In this document: positions 48,453 through 58,555 of the stretch, piece by piece | Layout of the letters: every line of letters starts with the position of its first letter | Numbering within the stretch: position 1 is the stretch's first letter | Origin: Durusdinium trenchii | Lineage: Eukaryota > Sar > Dinophyceae > Suessiales > Symbiodiniaceae | Direction: 5' to 3' | Assembly: GCA_963970005.1 (NCBI GenBank) | Contig: CAXAMN010001381.1 | Span: 61,363 to 125,362 of the forward strand | Length of the DNA stretch: 64,000 nt | Program-made: the position numbers and the translations under genes | Notes under the pieces: model-generated | What the model saw: the letters and a program-made list of their open reading frames with translations, nothing else | What the model was told of the DNA's origin: nothing | Databases searched by the model: none

Positions 48453-48940
48453 GACGATTTTTCCTTGCAGACCAGGTTGCTTGATCAAAAGCAAGTAGCC
48501 AATGCTTGCATGTGTCTTGGACAAGTTGTAGGTTTCACATCTAGTTTAGTCCAGCTTTTGAAACGTATGAAAACTTGATTGCCTTGCATTTTTTGGAGAA
48601 TAGCAGCATCTGTTGCTGGACTCTGGAACCACTATGCTCTGGGGTAGATCTACTTTGGACAGTGGTTTGGTCAGACTGTTCGCAATATGTTCCTTTGGAG
48701 AAACAAGTTTGGAATGTCAACATGTGTTGTTATTGGAGTTGTTTCCTTCAATACTTGATCCATCCGCAAAGACACATGAGGTTCACATCACATATTCTCT
48801 TCTGCATCCAGAGCCCGACATCACCATCATGTTGTTTTTTCCTCACTTCTCCACTCCGCAAAATGAAGAAACAAAGCATTGGACACTCCAAAGCTTCAAG
48901 AAACAAGTAGCCCTCAATCCTTCGACACCCTCCCCAAACT

Positions 48941-49360
48941 GTGTTGTTCTTCCATTCCCCAAGGACCTCTGTGTCGTATGGCCCGTGTTCCGGTCTCCGA
49001 ATTGCACCATCCGCCAGGTCCGCACGCACGCGCTTTGTCGAGTCTCCGCAGAAACATGTCAGGCTGGCGGAGAACGACGGGGAGGTGACCTTTGACGAAG
49101 TGGTGACCGCCCGGAAGCAACGGAGCCAACAGTACAAGCGCCGTCAGCGTCTTGGGCGAAGCAAGCTGAGTTGGCTGGAGGAGGGACAAATTCTGATTCG
49201 TTCAAGGAAACGGCCAAATCTGAAGAACCCGTGGATGTATTTCTACATATTCCTACCCAGGAAGTTGGTGGATCAACTGCAAATGTTGGTGGATCACCTG
49301 CAAATGTCGGTGGATCACCTGCAAATGTTGGAGATTCATGTCCCGAAACTGAATAGATGA
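48941..49360 (+). CDS. Candidate exon with heptad-like repeat end
   Basis: A 139-codon frame. Residues 20-75 look best: ARTRFVESPQKHVRLAENDG, EVTFDEVVTARKQRSQQYKR, RQRLGRSKLSWLEEG. KHVRLAEND resembles the short phosphatase-docking motif class, but only loosely. From about 49100 a second frame is also open to TAG 49356 (AKSEEPVDVFLHIPTQEVGG); the 21-bp repeats there favour that frame. Possible donor GAG/GTGACC at 49084. Confidence 0.4.
   Translation: MLFFHSPRTSVSYGPCSGLRIAPSARSARTRFVESPQKHVRLAENDGEVTFDEVVTARKQRSQQYKRRQRLGRSKLSWLEEGQILIRSRKRPNLKNPWMYFYIFLPRKLVDQLQMLVDHLQMSVDHLQMLEIHVPKLNR
49263..49330 (+). repeat. 21-bp tandem repeat, about three units
   Basis: GGTGGATCACCTGCAAATGT with small changes. 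In one frame each unit reads GGSPANV, in another VDHLQML. Confidence 0.85.
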
Positions 49361-49365
49361 ACCGT

Positions 49366-49650
49366 ATAGCTTAACCTTGATGTTCCAGGCCAACAGCTTG
49401 CCGTATTTTTTGGTTAGGAAAACAATGCGAGTCGTGCGGCGTGGGATAAAAACGGTTTAGCCCAAGCTGCTAAAGTGATTTAATGGCGATTGATTTGCCT
49501 CGTGATCAGGCGTCGCGTGAGTTCAGAACATGGGAAGCACGATCGTTCAGAACAGCACCGGTGTAAACCGTCGCTTGAAATCTGGGGGTCCCAACATGAC
49601 CCCGGACTGGGACGGTCATAGTCCTGGGTGTTTGTGTTCCCCGGTGAGGG
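49366..49650. other. Spacer
   Basis: No supported gene or repeat between the preceding exon and the CTCCT tract. Confidence 0.4.
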
Positions 49651-49675
49651 TTGTTTAAACTTTATCAGAGCTCTT

Positions 49676-50215
49676 CCCCTCTTCTGTCCTCCTCTCCTCC
49701 TCTCCTCTCCTCTCCTCTCCTCTCCTCTCCTCTCCTCTCCTCTCCTCGATGGCAGTGGGCACTAACTGCAAGTGCCAGATTGCAGTGGGCCCTTCCGGAC
49801 CTCAACACGCAACATAACCACAAACACACAATACACAACCAACAAAACACAACAACAATACACAGACACAAAGCACAGCCACAAGCAGACAAACCACAAA
49901 CACAATTACAAACACACAGTCACAAGCACACAACCACAAACACAAAACCACACATGCACAACCACAAACACACAGCCACAAGCATGCAATCAAGAACACG
50001 CAAACACAAACACAAGCACACGACCACTAGCACACAGCCCACAACCACAACCACAAGCGTGACCAACACCACAACACCCAAATACAACCACAAACACACA
50101 GCCACAAACACACAACCACAACACACAATCACAGCACACAGCCACAAAACACAACCACGACACCCAAACACAACCACAGAAACACAACCACAAGCACACA
50201 ACTACAAAAGCATCG
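49676..50215. repeat. CTCCT tract, GACCTCAAC unit and ACAACCACAAAC array
   Basis: A CTCCT run (to 49746) is followed by AACTGCAAGTGCCAGAT and CCGGACCTCAAC, as at 5.4 kb, then about 400 bases of degenerate CACAACCACAAACACA. The 202-codon plus frame and the Cys/Val-rich minus frames come from this composition. Confidence 0.92.
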
Positions 50216-50418
50216 TGACCTGTTTGTGTTGCATTTTGCATGGCAGGGTCCCAGGGTAGCACTTTTGGATGCCAACTGGAGACCCTGGAAACACCCCGAA
50301 GCGAACTCCCTAACATCGAAATCGCAATCCCAAGCCAGAGGACCCACAAGCAAAATCGATAACCACAAAACTCACGACCATGGCAACATGCGCCTCACCA
50401 TGGCATGAACACAAATGC

Positions 50419-50449
50419 TTGAAATGTCATGGTGGGGATCACTCGAAGT
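50419..50449 (+). repeat. 31-base border shared with 5986-6016
   Basis: Thirty of 31 bases match the stretch that closes the tandem array at 6.0 kb. About 200 bases of unrelated sequence separate it from the array here. Confidence 0.9.
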
Positions 50450-50689
50450 AAAGTAATCTATTTTTCAGATTTGGATGGCAGTGGGTCAATACCTGGAGCT
50501 TTGCTTCCCCTCATATGTTGACCATGCTTCGACCCTGGTAACCTGAAACGCAAGGGCCCCCATGTTTTGATATGTTTGGATCCACTGCCATACTTTTGTG
50601 TTTAACCTTTATTTGAGACTGTTGATCCCACTGACTATTCTATTGGTTCTTTCTCTATTTGCACTTGACTGAATAGGGCCCTGCGAGGC

Positions 50690-50712
50690 GAGAGAGAGAG
50701 AGAGAGAGAGAG
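50690..50712. repeat. (GA)n microsatellite
   Basis: Uninterrupted GA run. Confidence 0.9.
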
Positions 50713-51327
50713 CCAGAGGTAGATGTTTGCCGTACCCCACACCTGGCTTGCCCAGCAGGGTTGTCCTGTCTCGTGAAGAATGAAAGTATTAAACATGACA
50801 ACAACCCACTTGCATATTCTGCTGATCGCACACGCTTACACTTGACTGATGTATGGTTCTCTTCTTGTATTTGGCCATTCATTCAACCAGAACCAGATAT
50901 GCTGATTGTTCTGTCAGCTTCCCTGTCATACGGTCATGCCATGGTCATGCCCATGTCTCTTGTCTTCCGTTGGGTCAGTTTTGAAGATCTCCGGAACCTT
51001 TTTTACGGGATCTGACAAAACATTGGTTTTCATAGGGGTCATCCAACTGGGAAACAAAACATTGGGTACCATGGAGAACCTGTTGGGTACATTAAATGGG
51101 GATGGGCCGGGTCAAAACCTGGAGGCATGGTCCACCATGTAGCTTGACTTTCCAGGTAATTAGATCAATCCAAGGTATCCCAGTTTTGACCCACAACCAA
51201 ATAAACCGATCTTGATGTGTCCAATCCTTTGTCCAAACTACCTGCGCTCATCAAGAGTCAAGAGCTGATCAATTGAACCAGCCAGACACTGGGTGAACAT
51301 CTCACTTGAATAGTACAGAGTACGGAA

Positions 51328-51633
51328 ATGAGGGATAGGAGAATGACATGGAGTGACCAATTGATCCCCCAACACACAAAGATTCTGATCCAATCAAACC
51401 CCTTATTCCTGGCTTGCACCAGTCAGTCGAATATCACGTCCCGGCACGTTGCGACCCGAGCCCCGCCCCCCAGGATGCGCTACCTGCTGTTGCCCGGCAG
51501 TCGCGAACTCAATCTGTGGCGTGCAACCATGGTGGTGGTGGTGCCTTGGTCTCCTGAGGAGACCAGTGGAGACCACTGGAGACCACGTGGGTTCTTTTCT
51601 TGTCGATTGACCAGAGAGTCAACGATGTGCTAA
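51328..51633 (+). CDS. ORF with possible short exon
   Basis: CCCCGCCCCCCAG at 51460-51472 is a possible acceptor leading to MRYLLLPGSRELNLWRATM in this frame. Downstream the DNA has a palindrome GTCTCCTGAGGAGAC and a GGAGACCACT duplication (51550-51582). Weakly supported. Confidence 0.25.
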   Translation: MRDRRMTWSDQLIPQHTKILIQSNPLFLACTSQSNITSRHVATRAPPPRMRYLLLPGSRELNLWRATMVVVVPWSPEETSGDHWRPRGFFSCRLTRESTMC

Positions 51634-51830
51634 TCACAAGGATTAGCTTGGGAGATTCAACAGGTGGAAAGTTTGGTTTGCCAGGATATTTTGAGGGGAA
51701 ACAGAGAGAATCACTCTCTCCAAGCAAACAACGCGCCTGGTGGTTGAAGAAGAAGAATCCAACCAAATCAGGAGAGTGGAAGTGGAAGAAAACAGAAAGC
51801 TGCACCGACCCAAGGAAGGTCGAAAACCAG
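51600..51830 (+). CDS. Candidate exon ending CAG/GTATTT
   Basis: Open for 77 codons up to the donor. It reads SIDQRVNDVLITRISLGDST, GGKFGLPGYFEGKQRESLSP, SKQRAWWLKKKNPTKSGEWK, ending CTDPRKVENQ. A Lys/Trp-rich basic patch (WWLKKKNPTKSGEWKWKK) stands out and could bind nucleic acid. The minus strand is also open. Confidence 0.42.
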
Positions 51831-52140
51831 GTATTTGCTGGATGGTTTGGCAGGCCCGTGGCAGTTCGGGTGGCAAGGGGGGTTGGTAGCTGATTTCAAC
51901 GGGAGTCAACATGGGAGTGTATTGAATAGGTAGACGCTCAGCTAATAGTATTCCTCTTTCAAGAGGTGATTGTGAGAGCACCCTGTTTCAATACACACCC
52001 AAATAATGGCACCTTTGGGCAAGCGGCATTCTCAAATCAACGGTTTATGGCCACAACGGTTTAGGCCGTTTCTCGGCGGCTCACAAACAGCAACGGCCAA
52101 CAGAGGTTAAGTGACCTGAACTAGGACCCTACCGGCCCGG

Positions 52141-52560
52141 GTGACCAGGCTACCCAACTGGGATCGTCGAACTGTTCCGAAAAACGTCTGTTGGCACTCG
52201 AACCCCCCCCAAGATGTTCCTCAAAGTGTTCGGCAGACGAAGCTTTTCTCCGGTCAGGTGGGATCGGGCTCGCCGCACCGGTGGGGTCAAGACATGTCAC
52301 CAGCGGTGGGATGTTCCTGGCGCTACCGGTGTTTGATGACAAGCACCGCACCTCGTGTCCAGCACCATTCCTGCTATGCAAGGCATTATCACAAATCAGA
52401 CCTCTCGTGTCAGGCGCCAACATGTGTGTGTATGTGTGCGGATGATTACCTTTTTTTGCATCTCGCACTTGAAGCCGGCCTGGCCAAAATCCGTCCCCTT
52501 TGTAGAAGCCTACTTCCAGAGCTCTCAGCAGTGGACCACACACTGTTCTTGAGAGGCTAA
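52141..52560 (+). CDS. GC-rich segment open in several frames
   Basis: Plus frames 52141-52560 (WDRRTVPKNVCWHSNPPQDV) and 52191-52445 (SADEAFLRSGGIGLAAPVGS), and minus frame 52121-52543 (ASPIPPDRRKASSAEHFEEH) are all open. Codon regularity does not decide. One exon is likely here but its strand and frame are unknown. Confidence 0.25.
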   Translation: MTRLPNWDRRTVPKNVCWHSNPPQDVPQSVRQTKLFSGQVGSGSPHRWGQDMSPAVGCSWRYRCLMTSTAPRVQHHSCYARHYHKSDLSCQAPTCVCMCADDYLFLHLALEAGLAKIRPLCRSLLPELSAVDHTLFLRG

Positions 52561-52815
52561 ACCTTCGAGCTGAACCGTGAGTGTTTGACAGGTTTCACCA
52601 CAGCAGGAGCAGGATTTGTACCTGCACATTTCACATCGGAACGATCTCTTGGGTTCAGTAGTGTCTTTCGCTTTGTTTTGTTTCGCGCCCTTCGGATTGG
52701 GGTTCATCTGAGGTGTTGCTGGCAGAGCCTTGGACTTGAACTGTAGGGACGCGGTTTGGACATTCCCGAAAGCTGGACACATTGTTGCTAGTTTTCTCAA
52801 GTAGTACCTGCACAC
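52525..52815 (-). CDS. Cys-rich, Lys-rich exon, minus strand
   Basis: 96 codons. A basic, Pro/Lys-rich stretch (ALPATPQMNPNPKGAKQNKA) is followed by KRSFRCEMCRYKSCSCCGET and CQTLTVQLEGLASQEQCVVH. CxxCxxxxCxCCxxxC could hold one zinc ion. The layout (basic linker then FxCxxCxYxxCxxCG) resembles a Cys motif I recall from repeated dinoflagellate proteins; the family is not named. A second minus frame (52655-52870) overlaps its 5' half. Confidence 0.42.
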   Translation of the reverse strand: MCRYYLRKLATMCPAFGNVQTASLQFKSKALPATPQMNPNPKGAKQNKAKDTTEPKRSFRCEMCRYKSCSCCGETCQTLTVQLEGLASQEQCVVHC

Positions 52816-53437
52816 CCTTGCAGGGCCCCTCCAGCTTAGTGTCTTTGAGCTGAAAATCCGCCACGACCAATCAGTGTCAGCCAGATTTGGGTTTGGTCAT
52901 GGGCCATGGGGAGCACCCTCCCAGCAGGAGTTGATCCAATTTGAGTGTACCGAGATTGGAGGATGTTTGCGAGCTTTGGTCGTCGGGCCTGGACCAATTG
53001 CTACGTTGCCATGGAGGGACGGAGTCAGGACCAATTCAGCTCTATAAAACAAACTTTGACTCAGACTTTTCGGATTGTTGAGAGGGGGAAAACCAAAACT
53101 GCCAATGATGTGTTCTACCACCCGCCTAAAATCCGACATGTGCTGCTCCAAGTGCTTCTTTTAAGGATCGAAGAATACATCATTTATAGAAATGAGTTTG
53201 TCAAATTCAATTCTGTCAGACCTGCCCGGGACAGATCCTAAACTTGTATGAAGGTTCTCCCTGGGCTCATGCAGCCATTTCCCAACAATAATTGCATTGG
53301 CATCTATATATGATAAATGTTCAATATAAATAGGATCAATCTTTACTGACAAGCCTCAGCGCCCTGCATTCCGGGTAAAATGCATCCAGCCATGTGCAGG
53401 TTTTTTACACACTGATGAACATTGCAGCATTGCAGCT

Positions 53438-53851
53438 TTGTGTCGCACCTTTCGAGGTTTTCTGAGCCCTCTCCCATCCTCTCCCCATACCCGGACCCCC
53501 TTCCCTCCGAAAAAACCCTCGCAGGTGGTCTTGGCGCCTTTGGAGATGGCCTTCAGCTATGCACAGACCATCACCTCGATGAGCTTGGCCGTGGCCACAG
53601 AGGGACCGGACTGGTCGAAAGGTTCCGGTGCCATCCGAGCGAGCCCAGCCCGGGCGGAGCAAGGAGGAGATGGGGGGAGAAAGAGCCGGTGGTGCAAGGC
53701 GTGGCGTGGCGAGCGTGGCGTGGCGAGCAAGGCCTTGGGATGTTCGTACTCACGAAATGTCAAACATCTATCCACCGTGCATCTCCGCAAACCGTGCCAG
53801 TACATCAGTGCATGTCTCTCAAAAAAATATGAAAAAAGCTTATACAGGTAG
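53438..53851 (+). CDS. Candidate exon after CTCGCAG acceptor
   Basis: AAAACCCTCGCAG at 53524 opens onto VVLAPLEMAFSYAQTITSMS then LAVATEGPDWSKGSGAIRAS in this frame, with G/C-ending codons. After about 53650 the sequence becomes Arg/Gly-rich and repetitive (GCGTGGCGAG twice). Frame 53422-53832 and a minus frame overlap. Confidence 0.38.
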   Translation: MCRTFRGFLSPLPSSPHTRTPFPPKKPSQVVLAPLEMAFSYAQTITSMSLAVATEGPDWSKGSGAIRASPARAEQGGDGGRKSRWCKAWRGERGVASKALGCSYSRNVKHLSTVHLRKPCQYISACLSKKYEKSLYR

Positions 53852-54249
53852 ACCCAGGTGCCAATTCCAGATTCCGACCAGCAGGAGTTTACAAGCCAGA
53901 ACATCCGCTATAGGAGCTCTCTCCTCTCCTCCTCTCCTCTCATCACGCGCGCCAAGTTCTTTCGCCTCATCGACGTGCTCTTCTTTTTGGAGCCATGGCG
54001 AGCAGTTCGTTTTTGATTGCTCAGCCCCAGGGAGTAGAGGCCGGTCAAATGAGGTCTTCCTGGTTGACTTCCTGCATGGGTAGTGTTTGACTCCAGCCGG
54101 TGGAGTCGACCCGTTGGTGCCTGGGAAAAGGGGTGAATGGGTTGCAACTATTAAGCATGTTTTGGCTGTCGGCTTCGTTACCGGCCCACGTTTTGGGCTA
54201 TGTATGCTTCCATTCATCGATATCATTGATATCATGTTCGATATGTAAT

Positions 54250-54515
54250 GTTCGGTTTCACAACATGTTCATCGGTTTCACAACATTGTCACCGATGTAT
54301 GCATGGATGTTGTCATCGATGAGTCGTGTGATTAAAAAAGGGGTGGGGGGGTGGGGGAGTTGTGATGGAATGAGGACGTGGATGTCATGCTGAGAACACT
54401 GTTATCGATTTCACGATATGTAATCTTCGGTTTCACAACATTGTCATCGGTTTCACAACATTGTCATCAGTGTCACAACATTATCATCGTTTTCATAACA
54501 TTGTCATCGGTGGTC
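54250..54515. repeat. 20-bp minisatellite (TCGGTTTCACAACATTGTCA)
   Basis: Two blocks (54250-54320 and 54400-54515) of about eight degenerate units, separated by a spacer with a G-run. Confidence 0.88.
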
Positions 54516-54741
54516 ATTCATGGTCACCCTGTTACAAGATGTTACAAGAAGATTTCGAAGCGGTTTGGCTTGGTCCTTCGGCAATGCAATCACTCTAAGG
54601 GACTCTTCAATGTTGAAAAAAGGGTTGGCAATTGTCGATCCTTTCAGTGGAGATGGGAGATCGGAACCCAAAAGATACTGACGCATACCGCGCAGCAGCT
54701 TCGCTTGCTCTGAATGTGGGAAAGGAAAGGATGGCAGCAGT

Positions 54742-55179
54742 TTGATTTCTCTCAAACAAACACAAACACACGCCAAAAAAGAAAACATCCCGTTTTCCGG
54801 ACAAAAAACCCTGGTGACCTGGTTTCGGCGACCCGCTTTCGCCGCTAAAATTTGTTTCTCGCTGTGTGCAAACGCACGAAATCAACCAAAACGTGGGCCG
54901 GTAGCGAACCCGGCGGGATGTGTTGTTTTTTGTTAGAACGGGTCGGGTCATCTCCCAGTTTCTAAGGTACTTGAAGTTGGGTTCAGGGAGATTCACATTA
55001 TTGGACAGATTCTCCATCAGAGAATTGGTAGAGTGACGCTGGGGGCCAAGTTCTTTCAAGCACTTTAGATGTTCTTTATTCATCATTCTTGGGTTCCATG
55101 GCTTGAGTATATGGTTTGAGTTTGTTTTTTCCGTATATATAGTTCGTTTTGTCAAAGTGATCGACCTGATCATCAACAT
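54742..55179. other. Spacer with overlapping long minus frame
   Basis: The minus frame 54607-55179 is open for 190 codons in moderately AT-rich DNA (TEKTNSNHILKPWNPRMMNK near its start). No splice sites were confirmed, and the peptide has no recognisable motif. Confidence 0.3.
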
Positions 55180-55186
55180 AGCCCAG

Positions 55187-55315
55187 GCCCAGACTCCAGA
55201 CTATCCATATATGGAATACATACGATTCGTCCGATTATATAATTACAATCAAAATTGATCACCCCTTCATGACCTAATTGTACCACGTATACATTGTATA
55301 CATGGATGGTCTGGG
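55187..55315. mobile_element. Family A-like element with AT-rich core
   Basis: CCCAGACTCCAGACTATCCA at the left and CATGGATGGTCTGGG at the right form imperfect inverted ends; TATACATTGTATACATGGAT resembles the family's inner right arm. Confidence 0.45.
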
Positions 55316-55482
55316 TAGGTTGTTGGTTGTTTCTCCGTATTATTGCTTTGTATCATTGCGACCCTTTTTCAGCGGTCTTCAGATCGCCCAGGCAGCCTGA
55401 AAAAACCATGGCATCAAACTTGAGTTTGCGAGCCTGACGACTTGCAGGCATCCCCCAAGCCTTTCAACTCCCCAAAGTTTAT

Positions 55483-55698
55483 GTGTGTGTAAAAAGACGC
55501 CCAGAGGACCAAACCCAGACTGAGCCGAGGATATGCTGGTCGCGTTCAATGTGGCGACCAGCTCCCATGGAAGGCGCCGGGAAGAGAAATCCGCCGATGG
55601 GCGCGAAAACAAAAGTGCTAAATGGGACGATGCGCGTTTCTTGCGTTTGTCCGAACTTACCGGTAACAGTCAGTAAACAAACAAATCACTATTCTTGA
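55483..55698 (+). CDS. ORF, two open frames
   Basis: VKRRPEDQTQTEPRICWSRS and a rival reading KDAQRTKPRLSRGYAGRVQC share the segment; the minus strand (55379-55612) is open too. Confidence 0.2.
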   Translation: MCVKRRPEDQTQTEPRICWSRSMWRPAPMEGAGKRNPPMGAKTKVLNGTMRVSCVCPNLPVTVSKQTNHYS

Positions 55699-56074
55699 AG
55701 AAGGCCTACAACTGAACCATCATCGTCCACTGGGCCCTGGTAATAGAATAGACACAACAAATACTGTATTTCATGGGGAAGAGGAGACTGTCATTTCAAA
55801 CGGATTATGGCTCTGCACTGGTCCTTTCATCTCTCTAAGTCTTGGTCCACAACCTGGGCAGAACGTGACTGGATCTAGAAAATCACTGCGTGATATAGAT
55901 GGCTGAATGCGAGCTTTGTTCGGCTCAAATTTGCTTCTCGCCGGGAGATTACAGGTGGCTTCTACAATCCAATCCATACTGCAATAAGCATCTATAGTCA
56001 CATCTAGTCAACTAGTCCAAGCCCTGCATGTGAAATCCCGAAACGGATAGCCTTACACTCACATCACATAGCGG

Positions 56075-56509
56075 ATGAACCGCGATCAATCGGCAAAATC
56101 ATCATACCTTTACGGCAGAATCTGGATGCAGACGGCATGGTCCAGACGACTGCCCGCAGACTGGTTTGTTATCCTGGGTGAATTCCTTTTGATCGGCCAA
56201 GTTGGACAGACTGGCATAGGTTGCAAAGACAACGACTGGACTCACTTGGACTGGATTCACTTCCACGTGGAAGTGGATGCCACAGGTTACTGGAAAACCA
56301 TGAAATCCGAATACCAAACAGGTGGTGGATTCCACTTCCATATTAGTGAGTCGGAGGGCATAATTATATATTTAATGGATCGTTGTGTGATGCTAATTCA
56401 AAACTCTTTGATGTTCCATCCATGTGGTGTTGGAAGGAAACAGATCGTTTTCCAAAAAGATACAGCCAGTTGGCCAGGACAGGCTGGCTATCCAACCCCT
56501 TCAATGTAG
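56075..56509 (+). CDS. 144-codon ORF crossing a fold-back-like site
   Basis: AWSRRLPADWFVILGEFLLI, HFHVEVDATGYWKTMKSEYQ. The frame crosses a CACTTCCACGTGGAAGTG palindrome at 56259-56276 and a CCACTTCCAT motif near 56333, both similar to family B arms. Confidence 0.25.
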   Translation: MNRDQSAKSSYLYGRIWMQTAWSRRLPADWFVILGEFLLIGQVGQTGIGCKDNDWTHLDWIHFHVEVDATGYWKTMKSEYQTGGGFHFHISESEGIIIYLMDRCVMLIQNSLMFHPCGVGRKQIVFQKDTASWPGQAGYPTPSM

Positions 56510-56766
56510 CCCAAAAACAGTCTAGTCACGTCTATGAAGTTATCTCAATATTTGATTTTTCGTTTGTCGGGGTTCTGGTTTTTAGTTTCATCTTATTTTC
56601 GACTTTAAAGCAGGGATTTCATTTGATTTTATGTGAGCCACCTGCATGTTACATCATTTTACCTGAAAAACGACTGCTTTCTTATATGGAGGGTGCAACA
56701 CAACCGCCTTTCAAGGAAAGACGATTTCCGTTCTTTTGGGTGTTCTTCGGGAGAGAATTGAAATGA
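56383..56766 (+). CDS. 127-codon ORF with membrane-like segment
   Basis: Long for AT-rich DNA. SHVYEVISIFDFSFVGVLVF then SFILFSTL is hydrophobic enough to span a membrane; the end (PPFKERRFPFFWVFFGRELK) is basic and aromatic. It overlaps the previous ORF by 127 bases in another frame. Confidence 0.3.
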   Translation: MCDANSKLFDVPSMWCWKETDRFPKRYSQLARTGWLSNPFNVAQKQSSHVYEVISIFDFSFVGVLVFSFILFSTLKQGFHLILCEPPACYIILPEKRLLSYMEGATQPPFKERRFPFFWVFFGRELK

Positions 56767-56956
56767 TCGGCAGCAGATGTAGCAGCCATCAAGCACTCGT
56801 CGTTGCCTAGAATTTCTACATTTCACTGCATCAGCTTCTCCTTCGCGTCAGGTTGGAGACCGACAGGAAGGTGTTGGCGCGGAATTACGTGCTTCTGCTG
56901 ATTTTGTGAGCCTGCTGATTTTGGGTCAACGAACACGCGCATCCTTTGAGCGCTTG

Positions 56957-57069
56957 CACCATTTTGTACTGTAGGCACCTTGTTGTTTCCTTCTAGTATG
57001 GAATGTAGGCACATGTTGTAGGCACCATTTTGTTTCCTTCAAGGCACCATTTTGTAGGCACATCGTAGA
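56957..57069 (+). repeat. Degenerate repeat (TAGGCACCATTTTG)
   Basis: GTAGGCACCATTTTG-like strings occur five times, some followed by TTTCCTTC. Confidence 0.75.
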
Positions 57070-57217
57070 CAACATGAACAATTTTGTCAAAACATGTCAA
57101 ATCTGTCGGTTGGTTCAAAGAGTCGGCCAGGACGAGGACTTGTGTTGTGACAACCCGACACCAAACAAACTTGTTTTTTTTGACATGTTTCTTTCCGTTC
57201 TAAGTTGCTAGAAGCAA

Positions 57218-57499
57218 GTGTGTTGCATAGGAAAACCAGTTTCCGACAGCATCCTGCAAGCTGCAAGTCTGGTCCCAAGCGCCCCACGAAACACAGGGGG
57301 TCGATCCTGCAACCAGATGGGGACCGATGTGTGTTACAGCGGCGCCTCCTGTGCCAAGGCTAAAAGCTGGTTAGTACCTGATTTGCTCATCAACTTCCCC
57401 TGGGACGTGGTATTGCAGGAGATCACGGATTCGCGAGACGCAAAGCAACGCTTGGGTGCAACGCGTCGTTGTTGCATTTTGTTTGAAAGGGGTCAATGA
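57218..57499 (+). CDS. Candidate exon, 93-codon ORF
   Basis: GKPVSDSILQAASLVPSAPR, SCNQMGTDVCYSGASCAKAK, LLINFPWDVVLQEITDSRDA. Balanced globular composition; the minus strand is only partly open. Possible donor in the middle (AAAAGCTG/GTTAGT at about 57370). TGA ends the frame at 57499. Confidence 0.4.
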   Translation: MCCIGKPVSDSILQAASLVPSAPRNTGGRSCNQMGTDVCYSGASCAKAKSWLVPDLLINFPWDVVLQEITDSRDAKQRLGATRRCCILFERGQ

Positions 57500-57542
57500 T
57501 GTAGTCAGGGCTGGTACCAGTGACATGTGACATGGCTTACTG

Positions 57543-57845
57543 GTGAAGATGAAAGGACAACGCCCATCACTGACGCCACAGACCTCGCAACAGGTGCAGA
57601 ATGGTGCAGAGGTCATTGAAACATATTCCACAAGTCCGACTTCCCGGTCATGCCCGGTCACATCAGCACATGTTGAGTATAGACGAATCTACTGCACGAA
57701 AGGCGAGCTAGTGCTGCTGCGACTGGCACTAGCACGACTACCACTAGCACCAGTACTACCACCACAGGCACTAGTACCACTACCACTACCACTAGTACTA
57801 CTACCACTCACACTCGTACTACTACTTGCTAGTACTGTGCACTAG
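57543..57845 (+). CDS. ORF running into triplet repeat
   Basis: The first 55 codons look like protein (MKMKGQRPSLTPQTSQQVQN, GAEVIETYSTSPTSRSCPVT); the rest is Leu/Pro repeat from the ACTAGC array. The gene, if real, would end or splice before 57710. It starts 44 bases after the preceding ORF. Confidence 0.3.
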   Translation: MKMKGQRPSLTPQTSQQVQNGAEVIETYSTSPTSRSCPVTSAHVEYRRIYCTKGELVLLRLALARLPLAPVLPPQALVPLPLPLVLLPLTLVLLLASTVH

Positions 57846-58042
57846 TACTACTACGACTAGCACTAGCACGACGACCATTAGCACTGTAGGACTACTACCA
57901 CCAGCATCAGTACTATTGCCACATAGCACTATTTCTACCACCACTAGCACTAGTACTACTACCACAAGCGTCAGTACTATTGCGACTAGCACTATAGTAC
58001 TACAGGCACTAGCACTAGCACTACTACCACTACCACTGCTGT
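57710..58042. repeat. ACTAGCACTAGTACTACTACC array
   Basis: Triplet-based degenerate repeat of ACT, AGC, ACC and AGT, over 300 bases. Related in style to the array at 31.1 kb but richer in CTAG. Confidence 0.93.
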
Positions 58043-58555
58043 ATGGTGTACAAATAATTGTTGGCTGGTTGTTTCGGGAGGGCGGTCCAAAAACAACGAC
58101 GGGGCTGCAGTTTTGTTTCCACCCCTGGTAGAGACAAAGGAAGAAGATATGTTGTGACGGGGTTGCATAGGTTGCACTTTTTGTTTGTGCCTTGTTCGTT
58201 TTGTTCTTTTTTTGTGTTGTTGTTTCTTTTTCGGGGCCTCCTGGTCGGACTCATTTCGGCCGAGTGGAAGTGACCGGACACGTGTGGAACGTCGTTGTTG
58301 AGATAGTTGGCTCGGTTTCCGGGTTGCCAAGTCGCAAGTCATGGCAGCAAAGGCTGCAACACTGAGCCGGTGTTTTTGTTAAGTTGTCACATCATCAAGC
58401 CATATCAAACCTGTCGCCCATGAGTACATGGATGTCCCAAGTGCTAGTGCTGCAGACTCGAACTGAACTCCTCCCCAGCGCGGTGGGGCATCGAAGACTG
58501 TCCATCGGTTTGTTGGAACACTAACCAGTACTGGTGTGATGAAAAGATAGGATTC

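Noticed and set aside
48541-49137. Possible retroelement polyprotein fragment (160-codon plus frame)
   Set aside because: No reverse transcriptase, RNase H, integrase or protease motif can be seen, and no terminal repeats flank it.
49651-50259. 202-codon plus-strand ORF
   Set aside because: It is made almost entirely of the CTCCT and ACAACCACAAAC repeats.
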